Position numbers and translations under genes: made by a program. Positions 1 through 14,500 of a stretch of DNA of 64,000 bases are shown in pieces (position 1 is the stretch's first letter; each line of letters begins with the position of its first letter). The notes under the pieces are model-generated. The model made no database searches. It was given only the letters and a program-made list of their open reading frames with translations, and was not told where the DNA came from. The stretch comes from Monodelphis domestica (lineage: Eukaryota > Chordata > Mammalia > Didelphimorphia > Didelphidae), in the NCBI RefSeq assembly GCF_027887165.1, contig NC_077233.1:229238872-229302871 (forward strand). Reading direction: 5' to 3'.

Positions 1-1289
1 ACAAGGATAACAATAATCATCTGCATACTACCACAAAGATGGATATATTGTCAAAGAGCACAATATGCAAAAATGCCTACCCTTTTTTAATGAGGCAGTA
101 TTCATCAAATGATACATAACCAATGCAAATAATTGCCAAAGACCAGATTACCCTCAAGTAAGGATGTTGTGCGGCTGTTCTGTATGGGAAGCATATGAGT
201 AATCAGGATCATTGCTAGTAGCATCTTATTATGCAAACTGCTACAAGTTAATTGGTTAATAAATATCAAATGTTCAAGATAAGTTGGGGGAGAAAGAAAA
301 GTGTGTCCTAGTTGAAACAATATCTTCTTTAATAAAATAATAAACGACATCAGGAAAAAAAGAACAACAGAACACTCAAAGACACCATACAGAAAAAGAA
401 TACTGAAATTAGCTGGGTTTATTATTATCAAACAATTTAAAAAACGATAACCTAGAAAAAGTGACATTTTAAAAGTCATATTTTAGAATTAAGTTACACT
501 TCCTTTATAAATCAGAACAATTTCTCCAAATAATATTAATTTTCATAATACAGAAATTAATTTATTTCTTTTAAAGACCAGTACTGGCAAAGCAGAAGGC
601 ACATAATTCCACATTACATATCCTCTTTTAAAAATCTCAAGAAATTTCCTACCAAAAGGAATTTTTTCCTAAGAAAATTCTGATCTCTGTGTACAATTAT
701 AGAGCATATAAAATATGCAGAGCTGGAATTATTTCATATTTCCTGAGTAGCTCCAGGAACAAAACAAACATGGTCTCTTCCTAATAAGTTATTCAATGTA
801 AACAAAAAACATCAATATCTTATACAATAAATATATAAGTGTAAGGCACTCTCCTCTTTCTCTGGTAAGACTTCTTAAGAAATAATAAATAGCTATCAGG
901 TTAATGTAATCTCATTTGACTACTATTCCACAGTACTTCAGATTCATTAAGTTTATTCTGCTGAGTTTATATTATTCAAGTAATAATAACAATTCACATT
1001 CATGTAATCATTTATAGTTTATAATGTGCTTCTCTTCAAAATAACCTTAAATTGAGTAGGTGTACATTTTTAAAACCTTTGGAGAAAATATAGAGCAAAC
1101 TTCATTTACATTCAGAAAAAAAATAGATAAAAGAGCCACTAATGATGCTACTCTAGTAAAATCTTCATTCAAAGCCTATAGCATCAATGTAAGGGGGAAA
1201 GGGTCTATGAATGGTAGGCAGGTCCATGCCACAATAGGAATACCCCAGATGAGTCATCCAAAAACTATATACCAAATAAGATAGGCATA
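1..1289. other. Downstream flank, AT-rich, no gene seen
   Basis: AT-rich sequence without splice-site-supported exons or a repeat I can name. Open stretches on the minus strand near 105-479 are short of any recognised similarity. 1480-2399 may hold part of the MFSD13B 3' UTR. Confidence 0.5.
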
Positions 1290-1480
1290 AATTTTTTTAA
1301 GCCTTAGAATCAATATTGTGAATTGGTTCTGAGGCAGAAGAGCAGTAAGAGCTAGGCAACAGGGATTAAGTGACTTATCTATGGCCACACAGCTAGGCAG
1401 TGTCTGAGGCCAAATTTGAACCTAGGACCTCCTGTCTCAAGGCCTGGCTTTCACTCCGCTAAGCCTTCTAGCTGCCCTTT
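1290..1480 (-). mobile_element. Marsupial SINE
   Basis: Reverse copy from TTAGAATCAATATTGTGAAT to the head TTCTAGCTGCCC. Downstream flank of MFSD13B. Confidence 0.8.
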
Positions 1481-2399
1481 GGGCACAATTTTTGAAAACG
1501 ATAATTTCGACTAAGTAAAGTTTGATCCTTAATTCCTCATTTCAAAGGTAAAATGGAAGACATGAGTCCATTTGGAGGAAAGTGAGATCACTATCTCCAT
1601 TTTTAGTCATGATAATGGAGAAAAGTCTAGCTGGTTTCATAGATTCTGATTTAAAGGTAAATTCAAACTAAAAAAAATGCAAGTACCCCTGTTTTTGGAT
1701 ATCATCTTTCTCCTCAATTCTGAAACACTGATGGGCCACATTCAAATCTGAGAACCACATGATTCTCTCATCCTTATCCCAAAACTTCCAAAGGTTCACC
1801 AGCTAACTAAAAGACTTCCTGAGAGTAGTACAATAATGTTTTCCAACAAATCCAAATGCTTACATGGGCTTCGTCCCCACTTGAAGAATCAATCAATTCC
1901 TAAAAATCAGTTCAGAAAAGTATGGTGTATCCAAGAATCTGGAAGAAATGTATATAGCCAGGTATATTCTAGGGCCACCCACTCACACCCAGAGAATTCA
2001 TCTAACCAATTCATGCCACAATTCCATTACCTAGAGCCAAGGCTGTTATACTGAGGTTACAAGACATTCTGATAACTATAATATGATCATCTACAGCAAC
2101 CAGAAACAGATTGTTATTTAATAACAAACTGCATTTAGTCCCCTAATCAGAGGACATAAAAGAGCCCTTGAAGTTGGTTTTAAAAGATAAGAGGTGATAA
2201 TGAGCAGCTTTTCCTTCTGGCAGAGTATAATTCAATATAAAAAACAATACAAATGTTACAAGGCTTTTCTTTTTCTTCTTTCTCAATGAGGAGGAGGGGA
2301 AAGGGAGAGAAGGCAAATTTTTGTTGATTGAAAAAATTTTAAATAAAAAATACAAAAACCTTTAGCCACATTTTAATCCCATGATAGAATATATTCTTG

Positions 2400-2538
2400 T
2401 TACAGGGTCACTGCCCAGTTGGTGTGATGGCTGCTCCTGATAGAAAAGGGAGTCCAAGCCAGAATCTGGATTATGGTGATGCAGAGAGGAAGCAGGCAAA
2501 TTAAGATGAACATTGCATCATGAAGACCTGTTAATAAA
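2400..2538 (-). CDS. MFSD13B: MFSD13B terminal coding exon 6
   Basis: 139 nt; acceptor TTTCTCTAG at 2539-2540, stop TAA at 2402-2400. Encodes residues 423-467: a hydrophobic helix (FILICLLPLCITIIQILAW) and the tail SIRSSHHTNWAVTL. Matches the [25 protein letters not shown] end of human MFSD13A, so I take it as the true last coding exon although 15.4 kb separate it from exon 5. A second AG lies 11 bases inside the exon and would break the frame. A 3' UTR is expected below 2400; ATTAAA-type signals occur on the minus strand near 2377 and 2122, but which is used is not shown. Confidence 0.8.
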
Positions 2539-5500
2539 CTAGAGAAAGAATGGAAAACATAGTTAGTTTTCTACTTTAGTGTTTTTCTGTAGATCAGTGT
2601 GAGTTTTTTTTTTATGTGTGGTTTTTTTTTTTTGGCAAATTGTAAAATCATAGGTTGTTAAAGATAGAAGAAAGCTTAGAGATAAACTGGTTCAATCCCT
2701 TTATTGTACTGAGGAGAAAGCTGAGTCTTAAGAGATTGACTTTTCCTAAATTTATATTGTCAGTTTGTGGCAAAACTGGAACTTGAACCAAGATCTAACT
2801 TCCAGCTTTTTCCAAAATACTATGCTTAACTCTTCATCAGTTGAATTGATTTAGAGGTAAACATGGAGAAATTTAACAATGTTTTATATCATTAACATGT
2901 ATAACAATTTCATACATGTGATTATGATCAAGAAGAGTTTAAAGTTGCTTTTCTAAACTTAGTTTCCTAAAACATAGTTCTAATTGGAGGAAAATAGAGA
3001 AAGTCATAATAAGTTCCCTAAGTTCTGGGAGACATAAGACATTATCACCTTTAGAAGCTCACTGCTTCTAACTATCAAAACACCAGGTCTCCTGGACATA
3101 GCATTATCACTTGCCATGAAGATCAGGCAGGTGAGTTGTTCAAAGACTTTGAGGGGCCTTGGTCTAGGGAAGACCTTAAACCTTTTATCAATCAATCACC
3201 TGCATCAGAAGACTTCTTCCTATCAAATAGTACCCTGGCTGGGCTCATTCCCCAATAGTAAGTGTACTCATTGAGAAAGGATGGAGAAAAACAGAAAATT
3301 AGTAGATAATGTCCAATGAGATCTAGATTGGGTGATAAATTTATATATCATGAACCCCAAAGGAGGTTACTCTCCTCATCTCATTAATACTGGACCCTAA
3401 CTGCCAAGAAATAAATACCCCATTCCCAATCCTAGCTGCCTGCTCCCTTAATGTCACCTATGTCAACTTGACCATGCAGATGTTCCCTTTAGATCTGCCT
3501 GCTCTTCTACAGTATTCTCTGGAACTCTTGACTATAATTAACAACCCCCCTTTCATTTTAGATCTCCTTCTTTCTTGTTCCTTCTATTTTCTGGCTCTCA
3601 TAGAAACCTAATGCTCTCTTCCCTACCTTCTACACCCTGGTCAAAACATTATATCCCTGGTCAGCCTTTCTAGTACTGGTTACACCTATTCTCATATCCT
3701 TGGATTAATGAGAATCTGTGGAAGAGAGGGAATATTCCTTGCTCCATACTGCCACTCCCAGACACTCCATCTAATTGATATCATTCAGCAACTTTTGCTC
3801 CTTTGAGGCTGATGAGATATAAATTTATCACCCAATCTAGATCCTGTTGGACATTATCTACCAATCTCCTGGTTTTTCTCCATCCTTTCTCAATGAGCTC
3901 AATCTCAGTCTTTAACTGTTGCCCGCATACTAGGAGATTTTGACATAATGTTGATATTTCTTTAAATTTCTTAACTTCTCAATTCTTCAATCTACTCTAC
4001 TTCTCATGATTTATTCCTCTACTCAATACCCTAACACCATCTCCCATGATTTTCTCTTTTATTCCAAACTCTGATATAGAGATGCCTATTCAAGGCCAAC
4101 TCCCAACATATACTTAAAAAAAAAAATCCTCTTCTTTAAAGAAAAAACTTATTGATCACATGGATTAATGGGGATACGATCAGGGACGTAGACTCTAAAC
4201 AATAACCCTAGTGCAAATATCAATAATATGAAAATGGGTCTTGATCAATGATACATGTAAAACCCAGTGGAATTGCATGTCAGCTACAGGAGGGGGGGAA
4301 GGGGAGTGAAAGAACATGAATCTTGTAACCATGGAGAAATATTCTAAATTAATTAATTAAACAAACATTTCCAGATTTTACAAAAAAATCTTCATCTTCA
4401 GTCTTAGAATCAATTCGAAGGCAGAAGAAAGGTAAGGTCTAGACTTGCCCAGGATACACAACTAAGAAGTGTTTGAGGCCATATTTGAACCCAGGATCTT
4501 CCATCTCTAAACCTGGCTCTATCCACTGAGCCATGTAACTGCCCCCCGCCCCAAGATGTATTTTTGTACCTTCCTGCCTTTCAGAGCAGACTGTTTCCAC
4601 TATAATTCCTTCTTTTTTTCTCTCTGTTTATGGCCTGCTGCCTTTAAACAAATCCACACCTTCCCCATTCTTGGAAATCCCTTTCTAGATTCTACTTACT
4701 TGCTTATTGATCATCTAATATTTTTCCTCCCCTAATCAACTAAATGTCTTGAAAAAGCAGTCTATACTTGGTGCCTTCACTTCTTTTTCTTGATCTTCTC
4801 TAAGTCCTCCATAACATGGCTTCCAATCTCATCTGAAATGAAACTTCTCTCTCCAAAGTTACCAGTAAAATTTTAATCACCAAAGCTAGTGGTCACTTTT
4901 TTTAAACTAAGTTTTTAAATTTTATTTTTATTGTCATGCAAAACACACTTCCATATGATCACTTTCATGTGAACAAACTTATATATAACCAAAACCTCAA
5001 AATAAAATCATAAATACACTGATGTGAAAGATGACTCCAACAGTTTTTTTCTCTAAAGGTGGATAGCATTCCCTGTCATAAGACTTTCAGGATTGTCCCA
5101 GGTTGCTGCATCCCTGTGAGTAGTTGAGTTTTCACAGATAATCATCGTACATAATTGCTGTTGTTGTGTAGAATGTTCTCCTAGTTCTGCTTGTTTTGCT
5201 CTGTATCAGTTCCTGTATATCTTTCCAGCTTTTTCTGAAATCATCCTGCTTATCATTTCTTATAGCACAATTCCCATTCCCAACATGTACCACAATTAGT
5301 TCAGTCATTCATCAATTCAGGGACATCTCTTCAATTTCCAATAATATTTGGTACTATTGATCATTTTTTCCCCTAAAAACTGCCTTCTTGATATTTTTTC
5401 TTGACAATGCTCTCTCTTGGTTCTCCTCTTACTTGTCTAACTACTCCTCAGTCTCTTTTACTGGATCTTCATACATGTCACACCCATTAACTATAACTGT

Positions 5501-8500
5501 AGGTACATCCCAAGACCGTCCTGAGTCCTCTTATCTTTTTGTTCTATACTCTCACTTGGTAATGTCATTAACTCCCAGACCTATATGTCTATAATTCTAG
5601 TTTCTCTTCTGAGATCTGATTAGTTCCTCATCACCAACTTCCTGTTGAGATATTTATATTCTCTGTCTCAAGCATGTCAAATTCAAAATGTTGCAAACAG
5701 AACTCCTTATCTTTTCCTCTAAACTCACCCCTCATCCAAAATTCAGTGCTGTTAAAGTCATCACTATCCTTTCACTCAGGTTTGCAACCACATCTTCTTA
5801 ATCTCCCACCCATAGTTAATTAGTTGCCTAATATGATCATTTGTATTTTAACAATTATCTCAAATATTTGCTTTTCTTTGCTCACACAGCTACCACTCTG
5901 AGCCTGGACTATTGCAACAGCCTCCTAATTGGTATTCCTACTTCAAGACTCTCCCTGCTACCATTCATCCTCAATATAGCTATAAAAAGTATTTTCCTAA
6001 AGTATGGGTCTGACCATTTCACATGTCCTCCTTGCGCCCCCAATCAATCCCAGGTGCCTCTTACTATTTATAGGACCAAATATAAACTTCTCTGTTTGGT
6101 ATTTAACGTTCTTCCCAACCTGGTCCTTCCTTATTTACTTTCTAATTTTCTTTCACATCATTCCTTTCCACACAGGCTATCCAAACTAGTCTGATTGCTG
6201 TTCCTCATTCACCATGCTCCATCTCGTTACTCTATGTCTTTGAACCAGCTATCTCTTGTAGAGGAAAAGATAGAAAGTAAAACTTGAATCCGCTAATGTT
6301 GCTACTTCTCAGCAACTGAAAAGTTTGGAAGTAAAACATTTAAGCTAAAAGGCTAAGATGATCTCAGAAGTTCTTGTATCTATATGAGGTTGATGGATTT
6401 CCTTTTTTTTTATTTTATTTTTATGGATAGCTTTAGTTGTCATATTAATTTTATTCTGACGACATCTTTCTCTGCTTCTATCACCTAAAAGGCCATATTT
6501 TAAACAAGATTTTAAAAGATTAAAAAAGCAATTCAATAACAACCAACACATATATCAACCACATCTAATAGGATGTTCAAAATATTTCATATCCACAATC
6601 CTGATCTCTACAAAGATGAGAGGGATGAGTATTTTCTCAACTATTCCCAGGGGCCAAGCTTAGCCATTATAGATGTAAAATCCCTTCCTCTTCCAGAGGC
6701 CAAGGAAAGAATATGAAGTTCTTATTAGGGTAGGAAGAGTGATAAGAGTTCTATCTTCACCCTTACCTGCCAAAGAAAAGAGAGTTTAACTTTGAAGACA
6801 GTGAAGAATAAAGGCAGTTTGGCCACAGTAACACCCTAGCTGAGGTCCCTAATATTGAACTTTTTCAAGTGGTAGACTGATCTGCAGGCAAAGCTGTCAA
6901 GCTTCTTTCAGGGAGATAAGTAGAGCCTTAAGAGCCAGAGGCACTGCTATGAATAAAGAAGGAGAGGCCAAATGCTGATAGTGTCCAAGATCCATTCTTT
7001 AATTTGTTTTCTTCTAGTACCCAGCTATTACACATTCCAATTGAGAATAAAGTAAAGTGGTGAGAAAATCCTTTTTGGTTCAGGCTGAGTGGTCAGTATA
7101 TAAATCTCTTTAATTTAATTTATTTAAGTTTTTATTTAATTTATTATTAACTATATTATTAATTATATATTAATTAATTTTATTTTAATTAATTTAAATT
7201 TTAATTTATATTTAATATTAATTTAATATTAAATATATTATTAATTAATAAATAATATAATATGTTTTATGTAATATATAATATAATAAATTAATTATAA
7301 ATTAATTTAATTTAATATTAAATATATTATTAATAATACATTATTAACTTAAGTTAATTTAAGTTCCAAATGGATTGCCTGTTAATGTATCTGAAATTGT
7401 ATTAAAACCAGAGAGCCTATAGATTCTGAGCTAAGTCTACTTAGTTGAATGTACAGGGGGAGAGTAAAAAGACAGGGCAATCTAAAAGAAAGGAGGCCTA
7501 AATTATTGAGAGTTTATAAAATCACTGTGAATTCTGCTAGTACAAACATAGGATTCTGAATCACACATTTAGTTTACCTGAGAAAGAAAATTCCCAGGAG
7601 TCATTCTTAGTAAACACAAATTGCAGAAGCCACTCAGGCCCAATGCCAATAATGATCTGCATAGAATTTTTAATCAGAGCAGGGTAAATCAATTTTTCCA
7701 GTCTGGGTAAGCCATGCTCCTGCTTAAGTAGCCTCATAGTCTCTGGGCTCCCCACATTTGTGCTGGACTTAATGTGGACACCTGAGTGGCCTTAGTTCTT
7801 CTGCAGTCCAGAATGCCTGAACATGAGCAATCCACCAGCCTCATCCTTCCCAGAAGCAGTGTGAAGTACCCCACACCTAGCTGAGTGCTCCCTTTTTAAG
7901 TAATTAATTTTAAAAAGCAAAAAGTTATCTAAGATAAAAATGCTATGGGTAGGAAAAGAATAAAAGTAAATATGAAAGGACGATATGGAAGATTAAAGTA
8001 AGATAAAATGCTTTTTATGTAGAATTACTGATATTGTTATATTAATATAAAGTGAATTGGCATCTACTGGATATAGCAAAGGTTCTTCATGAATTCACTG
8101 AGATGACAGAAATATGATAGAATAAAAAATGAATAATTCAGCCAATTGAGAAAACTCTTGTCTGGACTGGTATAAAGGTGAAAAGCAGAATACTATTTCA
8201 GCTGCAAAGAGAAAGTAATTCATGAAATTAGATTTTCACACTACTTTTGGAGAAGACTCTGACCCAGTTATCCCATAATTAGGAATATATTTGTTTTTTT
8301 TAAACTTTTTTTTTAACCCTTACCTTCTGTATTAGAATCAATATTAAGTATCAGTTCCAAGGCAGAAGAGCAGTAAGGGCTAGGTGATTGGGGTTAAGTG
8401 ACTTGCCCAGGATCATAAAGCTGGGAAGTATTTGAGGCCATATTTGAACCCAGAGCATATCATCTCTAGGCCTGGTTCTTTATCTACTGAGCCATTTAGC

Positions 8501-11500
8501 TGCTCCTAGAAATATATTCTAAAGGCATAGACTATTGAAATTCTTTCACTTTCTTCCTCTGTCTGAAGCCACTACTAACATTATTCAGCCTGAATTGTAT
8601 GTATAGTATTCAAAGGTAATAATGGTAATTGTTAATTACAAATGGTAATTAAAAAAAAAACTTCATTTCCTCTGGATATGGCTTTCACGGTTTATTATGG
8701 TTCTTTAATCTGTCACTCTAACAAAAAGGTCTTGGCATAATCAGGGAACTAATTATTTCTCAACTCTAAGCTGGTCCCATAGCTTCTACCACTTTATAGG
8801 CCCTACAAGGCCCTGTTGATGTCTGAGGTGATGACAGATAGCAAGATAAATAGACACACATGCAGATATATAGAAAGAAGAGGAAAGACAGACAAACTCA
8901 GAGAGAGAGAGATGAGGGTCAGTCTGAAGGCTCTGACCTAGAGTGGCACTAACACTCCAATTCTGATCTTTAACTTAGAATCTTAAATTCAGCCCATATC
9001 AAACCTAACATTGGACCACAGAAAGGAATGGATTCAGTGACTTCAGAATAGTTATCAGTACTAGGGAAATCAGTGACTGAGGGCACCCAGGCATAAATTT
9101 TACATGCCCTCTCTGTAGGCTTTGCTATAGTTGCTCATGCCAATGGCATGAGTCTACTTTTATCCTTATCTGTTCCCATAAGTAGAGTATATGAATGTAC
9201 CAATTATAGGATATCTACAAAAGCTAAATGTGCCCAAAAGTTAATGGAAGCCAAAATTCCACAGCATTCCACATCATTAAAATGATGTCTCAAGTCCACA
9301 AGTGAAAAGAAATGTTCTTCTCAAAGAGAAAATTATAAAGCTGTGGTCATCAGCTACAAATCACACAATTACTACAATATATGTTCAGGAAAAAAAAAAG
9401 GTTATGATTTCTGCTTGAGGCATCTCTATGCATTGTCCAAGTATTTAATTGTCATTCTCTGTGTATTAGCAGATTCCAGTTAACAGGAATACTCAGAAAT
9501 CAGACTCTAGCTGCCAATGGTTCCTCTCAGTGAGCTTTTTAATCTCTAAGAATAGGTTTGTCTTTTCCTCTTTTTTTCCATGGTAACAGAACATTGGAAC
9601 ACCTGTGACAATTTGCAGCGGAAAAGGCCTGTCTGGGCCCAAGGACAGCAATGCAAAAGGAGAATGAATCATTAGATCTGAATTCAAGAACATGAAATGG
9701 GTGGGAACTCAAGTGAATAGGGCAATTTGATAGTTACCATTTTGTCATATAAGATTCTACCTTTTTCAGACTCATGTTATTATTTCTTAAGTCACCAATC
9801 AATTTCAATAACTTCAGGCTCTCCATAGAAAAGGTATTTTTCTACTACTTTAATAAATTACTTGATGCAATAAAAGTTCCCTTTCCTTTCAGGGGACTCC
9901 TCTATTTTCATTTCATCTCTTATTTGATGGGGAGAGCTTCATAGTTTCAAAAAGTTATTTTCACTTCTCTTTTTACTTTCCTCCTGCTAGTATGGAAAAG
10001 CCTGCATTAACCCATTTTCTCTTTAGTTTTCAGAATGCCTACCTCTTGATTATGTTGTAATACTCTAAATCTCCCTCCAAACCATATCTGTCTAATCCTT
10101 AGGTAGAAATGCATTCCTTAATCCTGCTTAGCCTTACTATTTTACATTATCTCCCTAATCGTCAAAAGATCTTTTTCCCTCATTTTTTTTCATGATGCTC
10201 TATTTTTCATAGAATCTACCTTCATGCAGCAATATTCTAAGTCACTCTTGTCCAGATAATGTTTCTCATCATGCTTCTGCTTCGTTAGTTATAGCACTTA
10301 CAGATTTAGCCCTGGAACATAATGTTTATACACATTTTGACTGACTCTCTCTTCCTATTAAAACCCTAATAACTATCCTAGTTCATTATTCTGGAGAATG
10401 TTTGAAAACATGTCATGCGTTTCTCAAGGCCAAGTAAAACTTCACTCTTTCCCAGAATTATTCACTGTATTCCTCATTTCTCTAATAAGTTTTCAGCAAC
10501 CACCACCACCACCCTCCATGGCTAAAGAAGTAGCTTCCCAGTAATCTTCATGGTTTTCAATGCAGAAACAGGTATCTGTGTGAAAAAAAGTGATATTCCT
10601 GTCATAGTGGCCTCTTTTTCCCACCAGAGAATTCTGTTCAGGGCCTTCATTTTGGAAGCAATTCTTAGTATGGCCATGTTTTAATCACTTCTCAGCTATG
10701 CTTCTGACTCTTAAGAACTTTGCCACCATACCCCTCTACTGGTGACATGAGCATATCCTTCTTCCCTTCCACTTATTATAATGAAAGCTCTTAGAGGGTT
10801 GAACTTTTTTCTGTTTTAATTTGTATCCCAAGTACTTAGCTCAGTGCCTGGAATATAACGGTAAGCTCTTTTAAAAAAAAACAACTAGTACCTTCCGTCT
10901 AAGTATTGTGAGGATAATTTTAGGATTGTGACCGAATCTATTCTAAGACAAAAGAAAGACAAGTGGTAAGCAACTGGGGAGTTAGGTAACTTGCCTGGGG
11001 TCACTAGACTAGAAAGTGTCTAGGGATAGATTTGAACCAATTCCTCCCAACTTCACACTTTGTGCTCTATCCACTGTGCTACCCAGCTGCCCTCACAAAG
11101 CAAGTTCTTAATAAATGCTTGTTAACCAGCAATATCATAAAAATAATCAATTATGAGACTTAGCTACTCCGATCAAGACAATGATCCAAGACAGTTCCAA
11201 GGACTTGAGATGAAAATTCCATCCACCTCCAGAGAGAGAACCGATGAATTCTGAATGCAGATTGAAGCATACTATTTTTATTTTCTTTATTTTTCTTGTT
11301 TTATTTTTATTTGTTTTCAGTTGCAACATGATTAATATGAAAATGTTTTATATGACCTCATGTATAATTAATATAAAATTGCTTGCCTTCTTAAGGAGGG
11401 AATAAGTGGGAGGAAAGAAGAGAATTTGCAACTCAATATTTTAAAAAATGAAAGTTAAAGATTCTTTTACATGTAATTGAGAAATATATAATGAAATAAA

Positions 11501-14500
11501 TTAAAATTTTTTAAATAAATAAATACTCATTACTTATTTACCAACCAACCTAAAGCAGTATATATTGTTAAGATATAGTTCCTATCAATACTCTTATTGC
11601 TCATTTGCTTTTCTTTGTAATAAAAAAAGGATTTAATGAAGTTCAGGGAGGAAAGAAGAAGAGGATATGGCAACAAGAGTTAAAATGAATGAATGAATAA
11701 GTAAAAAATCAATGAGTTACCACTATAATGAATACCCATGTGGTGACTGCAATTATTGTTTAGTCTTATCAGTCTCATGTCTGTCTCTTCATGACTCCAT
11801 TTAGGGTTTTCTGGACAAAGATACTGGGCTGGGTGATTAGCCCAGGGTCACACAACTAGTAATCATCTGAGGCTAAATTTGAACTCAGAAATACGACTCC
11901 AGAACTGGCACTCTATCCACCTGTGTCACTTAGCTGCCCAACCTGAGCCAGAGAAAAGATGAAAAGAATTCACTTATTCTAACTCAGGAATATAGATTGG
12001 GAACAACAATTAAAAAAAGGCAGAGCAAGGAAAAAGAATTCTACAATTCTCTCTCTGATCCTTTGTTCTCCAATTAAGTCTCACCATGGAGACAGGTGAA
12101 AATTTCCAAGGCATTCATACAGTGTAGTGTTCTTATTCTAAGGGAACTGCGAATTTTTTTTTAATTGCTAACTGCATTTCAGTGCAATTGTTTTCCTTTG
12201 TAATCCCATGTATTTTATTTTATTCATTTTAAAACATGAGAAGGGACTTCAGAGGCCTCATGAGACTGCCAAGGAGTCAAGAACAGAAAAATGGTTAATA
12301 AGCCCCATTCGAAGGCAGCATTCAAGGTCTAGGAGAACCCTGATAATTCTCCAAAGCACCAGCCCCGAGGAGTAAAGGATGGGCTAGAATTTCAGATGTC
12401 TAAGTAAGAAGTTGGTGTGGTAGAGGAACAATGAACAAGGAATTCAGGGGGCAGAGAGAGTGGTAGAACTGAGGGCAGTCTGGGTGGCAATAAGAAGAGG
12501 ATGGAGCTTTCCAAAGATGGCTGCAGAAATAAGGCCAGTAGCAGCAGTAGCAGCAGCACCAGCAGCAGCAACAGTGAGGCACAGGGGTTTCTGGGACACA
12601 GACCTGTGAGACCTTGAGCAGAAGAGGCTTTCTTAGTCGTGATGCAATGCAGAGCTCACTAAAATCCTTTCTTACCTCGGAACACAAGCTTTCTGAATAT
12701 TTTTCCTTTCCCCATCAACTTATGAGTGTGTAGTACTCATTTGTGAAAAAGGAACAAAAAATTAGTCTGCAGCATGATTTCTCCTGTTATTTGCTTTCCT
12801 GTTCTGTTCTAATGAAATGTTTTGCTATTCAATTTCTGGGTCTTCGTTGGTCTACTATCCACTATCCAATTAGGTACTAGTGAGAGGCTCAAGCCATTAT
12901 TTGTGCCTTGAAACTGCACTCAAGTAATACATGATTCCGGAGTTGAGTATGAAACTCATTCCACATGCATTTGTTCTATTTTTCTATTGCAAGACAAGGT
13001 TCCAATGTTCTCTCAAAGGTTAAGAATATGAAAAAATTAAGTGGAGCAAATAAAAACTACATAATTCAAAAATACAGTACAATAAATTACACAGCACAGG
13101 AATGAAATCCACTATAGCCAAGTATAGAACATGAGAGCTTTTTTCTTACTAGGTAACATGATCTTTACCACTGAATAAAACAGTGAATTACACCTTAATA
13201 AGAAACAGAAACCATTAAATAAACAGCAGAGTGTTCTCCAGTTATTATAAAGGCTGTTGCTGTAATAAATCTCTATGGAGATCTCTTGTTTTCAATGAAC
13301 AGTTCTAAAACTGATTTTAATGATTAGCTACATAAAATTAAACACCAAGAACTCTTTCATTACACAAAGACTAAGCCTTGAGGTTATTTTCAATTATGTT
13401 GGATTATTTACCCTAGAGCATTTCCTTGGATAAAGTTCAATACAGTATTGTATACTTTGTCATTTGAAGATAAATCACTCTAAATTGTCCTTACAAGTAT
13501 AATTTTGAAGAGCTTTGCTGTAAAACACTCAGACAAAAAGAAAAAGTACTACATGTGATTTTTGTTTGAGCAAATGCTTAAACAACAGATTAAGTTTTCA
13601 CATAAGTTTATTCTCTAATGAAGGTACCCTATTTTATTTAAGTTGCATATGTACTAAATATACTCAAATATATTCAACAAATATTAATTTGTGATACTTA
13701 AAAAAATGTTGATCTTAATTTCTCCCCCCCTCCCATTCATATAGCAAGAAGCAATATCAATTGGGCCAGGATAAACATATGCACTGAGTTCTAGTATTCT
13801 ATATTAAATATATTTCACATACCTAAAATGATATCGCTTCCTCAAATTACTGTAATGTTTAACATCTACATGACAAGTAGTTGCTAATCAGAAATGGTTT
13901 GTTGGCCAAAAGGACAACATACTAAGGGTTTTTCTATCTTTCATATGATTAAATAATAGTTTGTAGTCTTTCCATACAAAGGCATATAAAGCTAAATTTT
14001 TAATGTGATTTTTAGTAGGCTATAGATATGAAAACAAGTAGGCTATACATAACTGAAGTCATTCCACTAGGTCAGCAAACTATAGCCCATGGGCAAATTC
14101 AGTCCATTGTCTAGTTCTGAATAGCCTTGAGTTAAAAGAATGGTTTTTACATTATCTTAAAAAGAGCTCTGTTTTTGTATAGTTTGGTCAAGCCTCCCTA
14201 CTCATGTTAAAGGAATACAGCTATTGTAGTTAAAAACAAAAATTTGTATATTTTGCTAACTAATTTTTACTATGGAGTATTTTAAAGGACTTTATGGAAA
14301 TCATACTGGATCATTTTCAGAAACTATCTAAATAAAAGAGTTGTACAAAAATATTCATAGCTGTGCTCTCTGTAAGTGGCAAAAAAAAATTGGAAAATGA
14401 GGGGAATGGCTGAACAAATTGTGGTATGTGATGTTGATGGAATATTATTCTGCTGAAAGGAATGATGAACTGCTTGATTTCTATGTGAACTGTAGAGACC

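Larger units (their letters stand above)
3385..6262 (+). mobile_element. L2 LINE, long decayed copy with nested insertions
   Basis: Plus-strand L2-type sequence from the reverse-transcriptase region (blocks corresponding to ...CTTGGTTCTCCTCTTACTTG near 5415) to the TGGACTATTGCAACAGCCTC / CTGACCATTTCACATG region at 5905-6025. Interrupted by an L1 3' end (4143-4365), a SINE (4380-4548) and a reverse L1 3' end (4905-5350). Left limit uncertain. Ancient, no intact frame. Confidence 0.65.
6263..14289. other. MFSD13B intron 5, parts outside named repeats
   Basis: Between the listed SINE, L1 and L2 copies, the stretches 6300-7090, 7370-8290, 8510-10770 and 11940-14290 show no exon or recognisable element beyond the listed AT tract and AGC run. 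Confidence 0.5.

Noticed and set aside
105-479. 124-codon hydrophobic minus frame near the left edge
   Set aside because: Considered as a last MFSD13B exon, but no similarity to the family; the true C-terminus was found at 2400-2538.
5841-6194. 117-codon open frame resembling a membrane protein
   Set aside because: Lies within the L2 LINE and reads its pyrimidine-rich 3' region.
12400-12687. Cysteine-rich minus-strand frame
   Set aside because: Arises from reading the AGC run in antisense. The plus-strand serine reading is short and its similarity to any protein could not be named.
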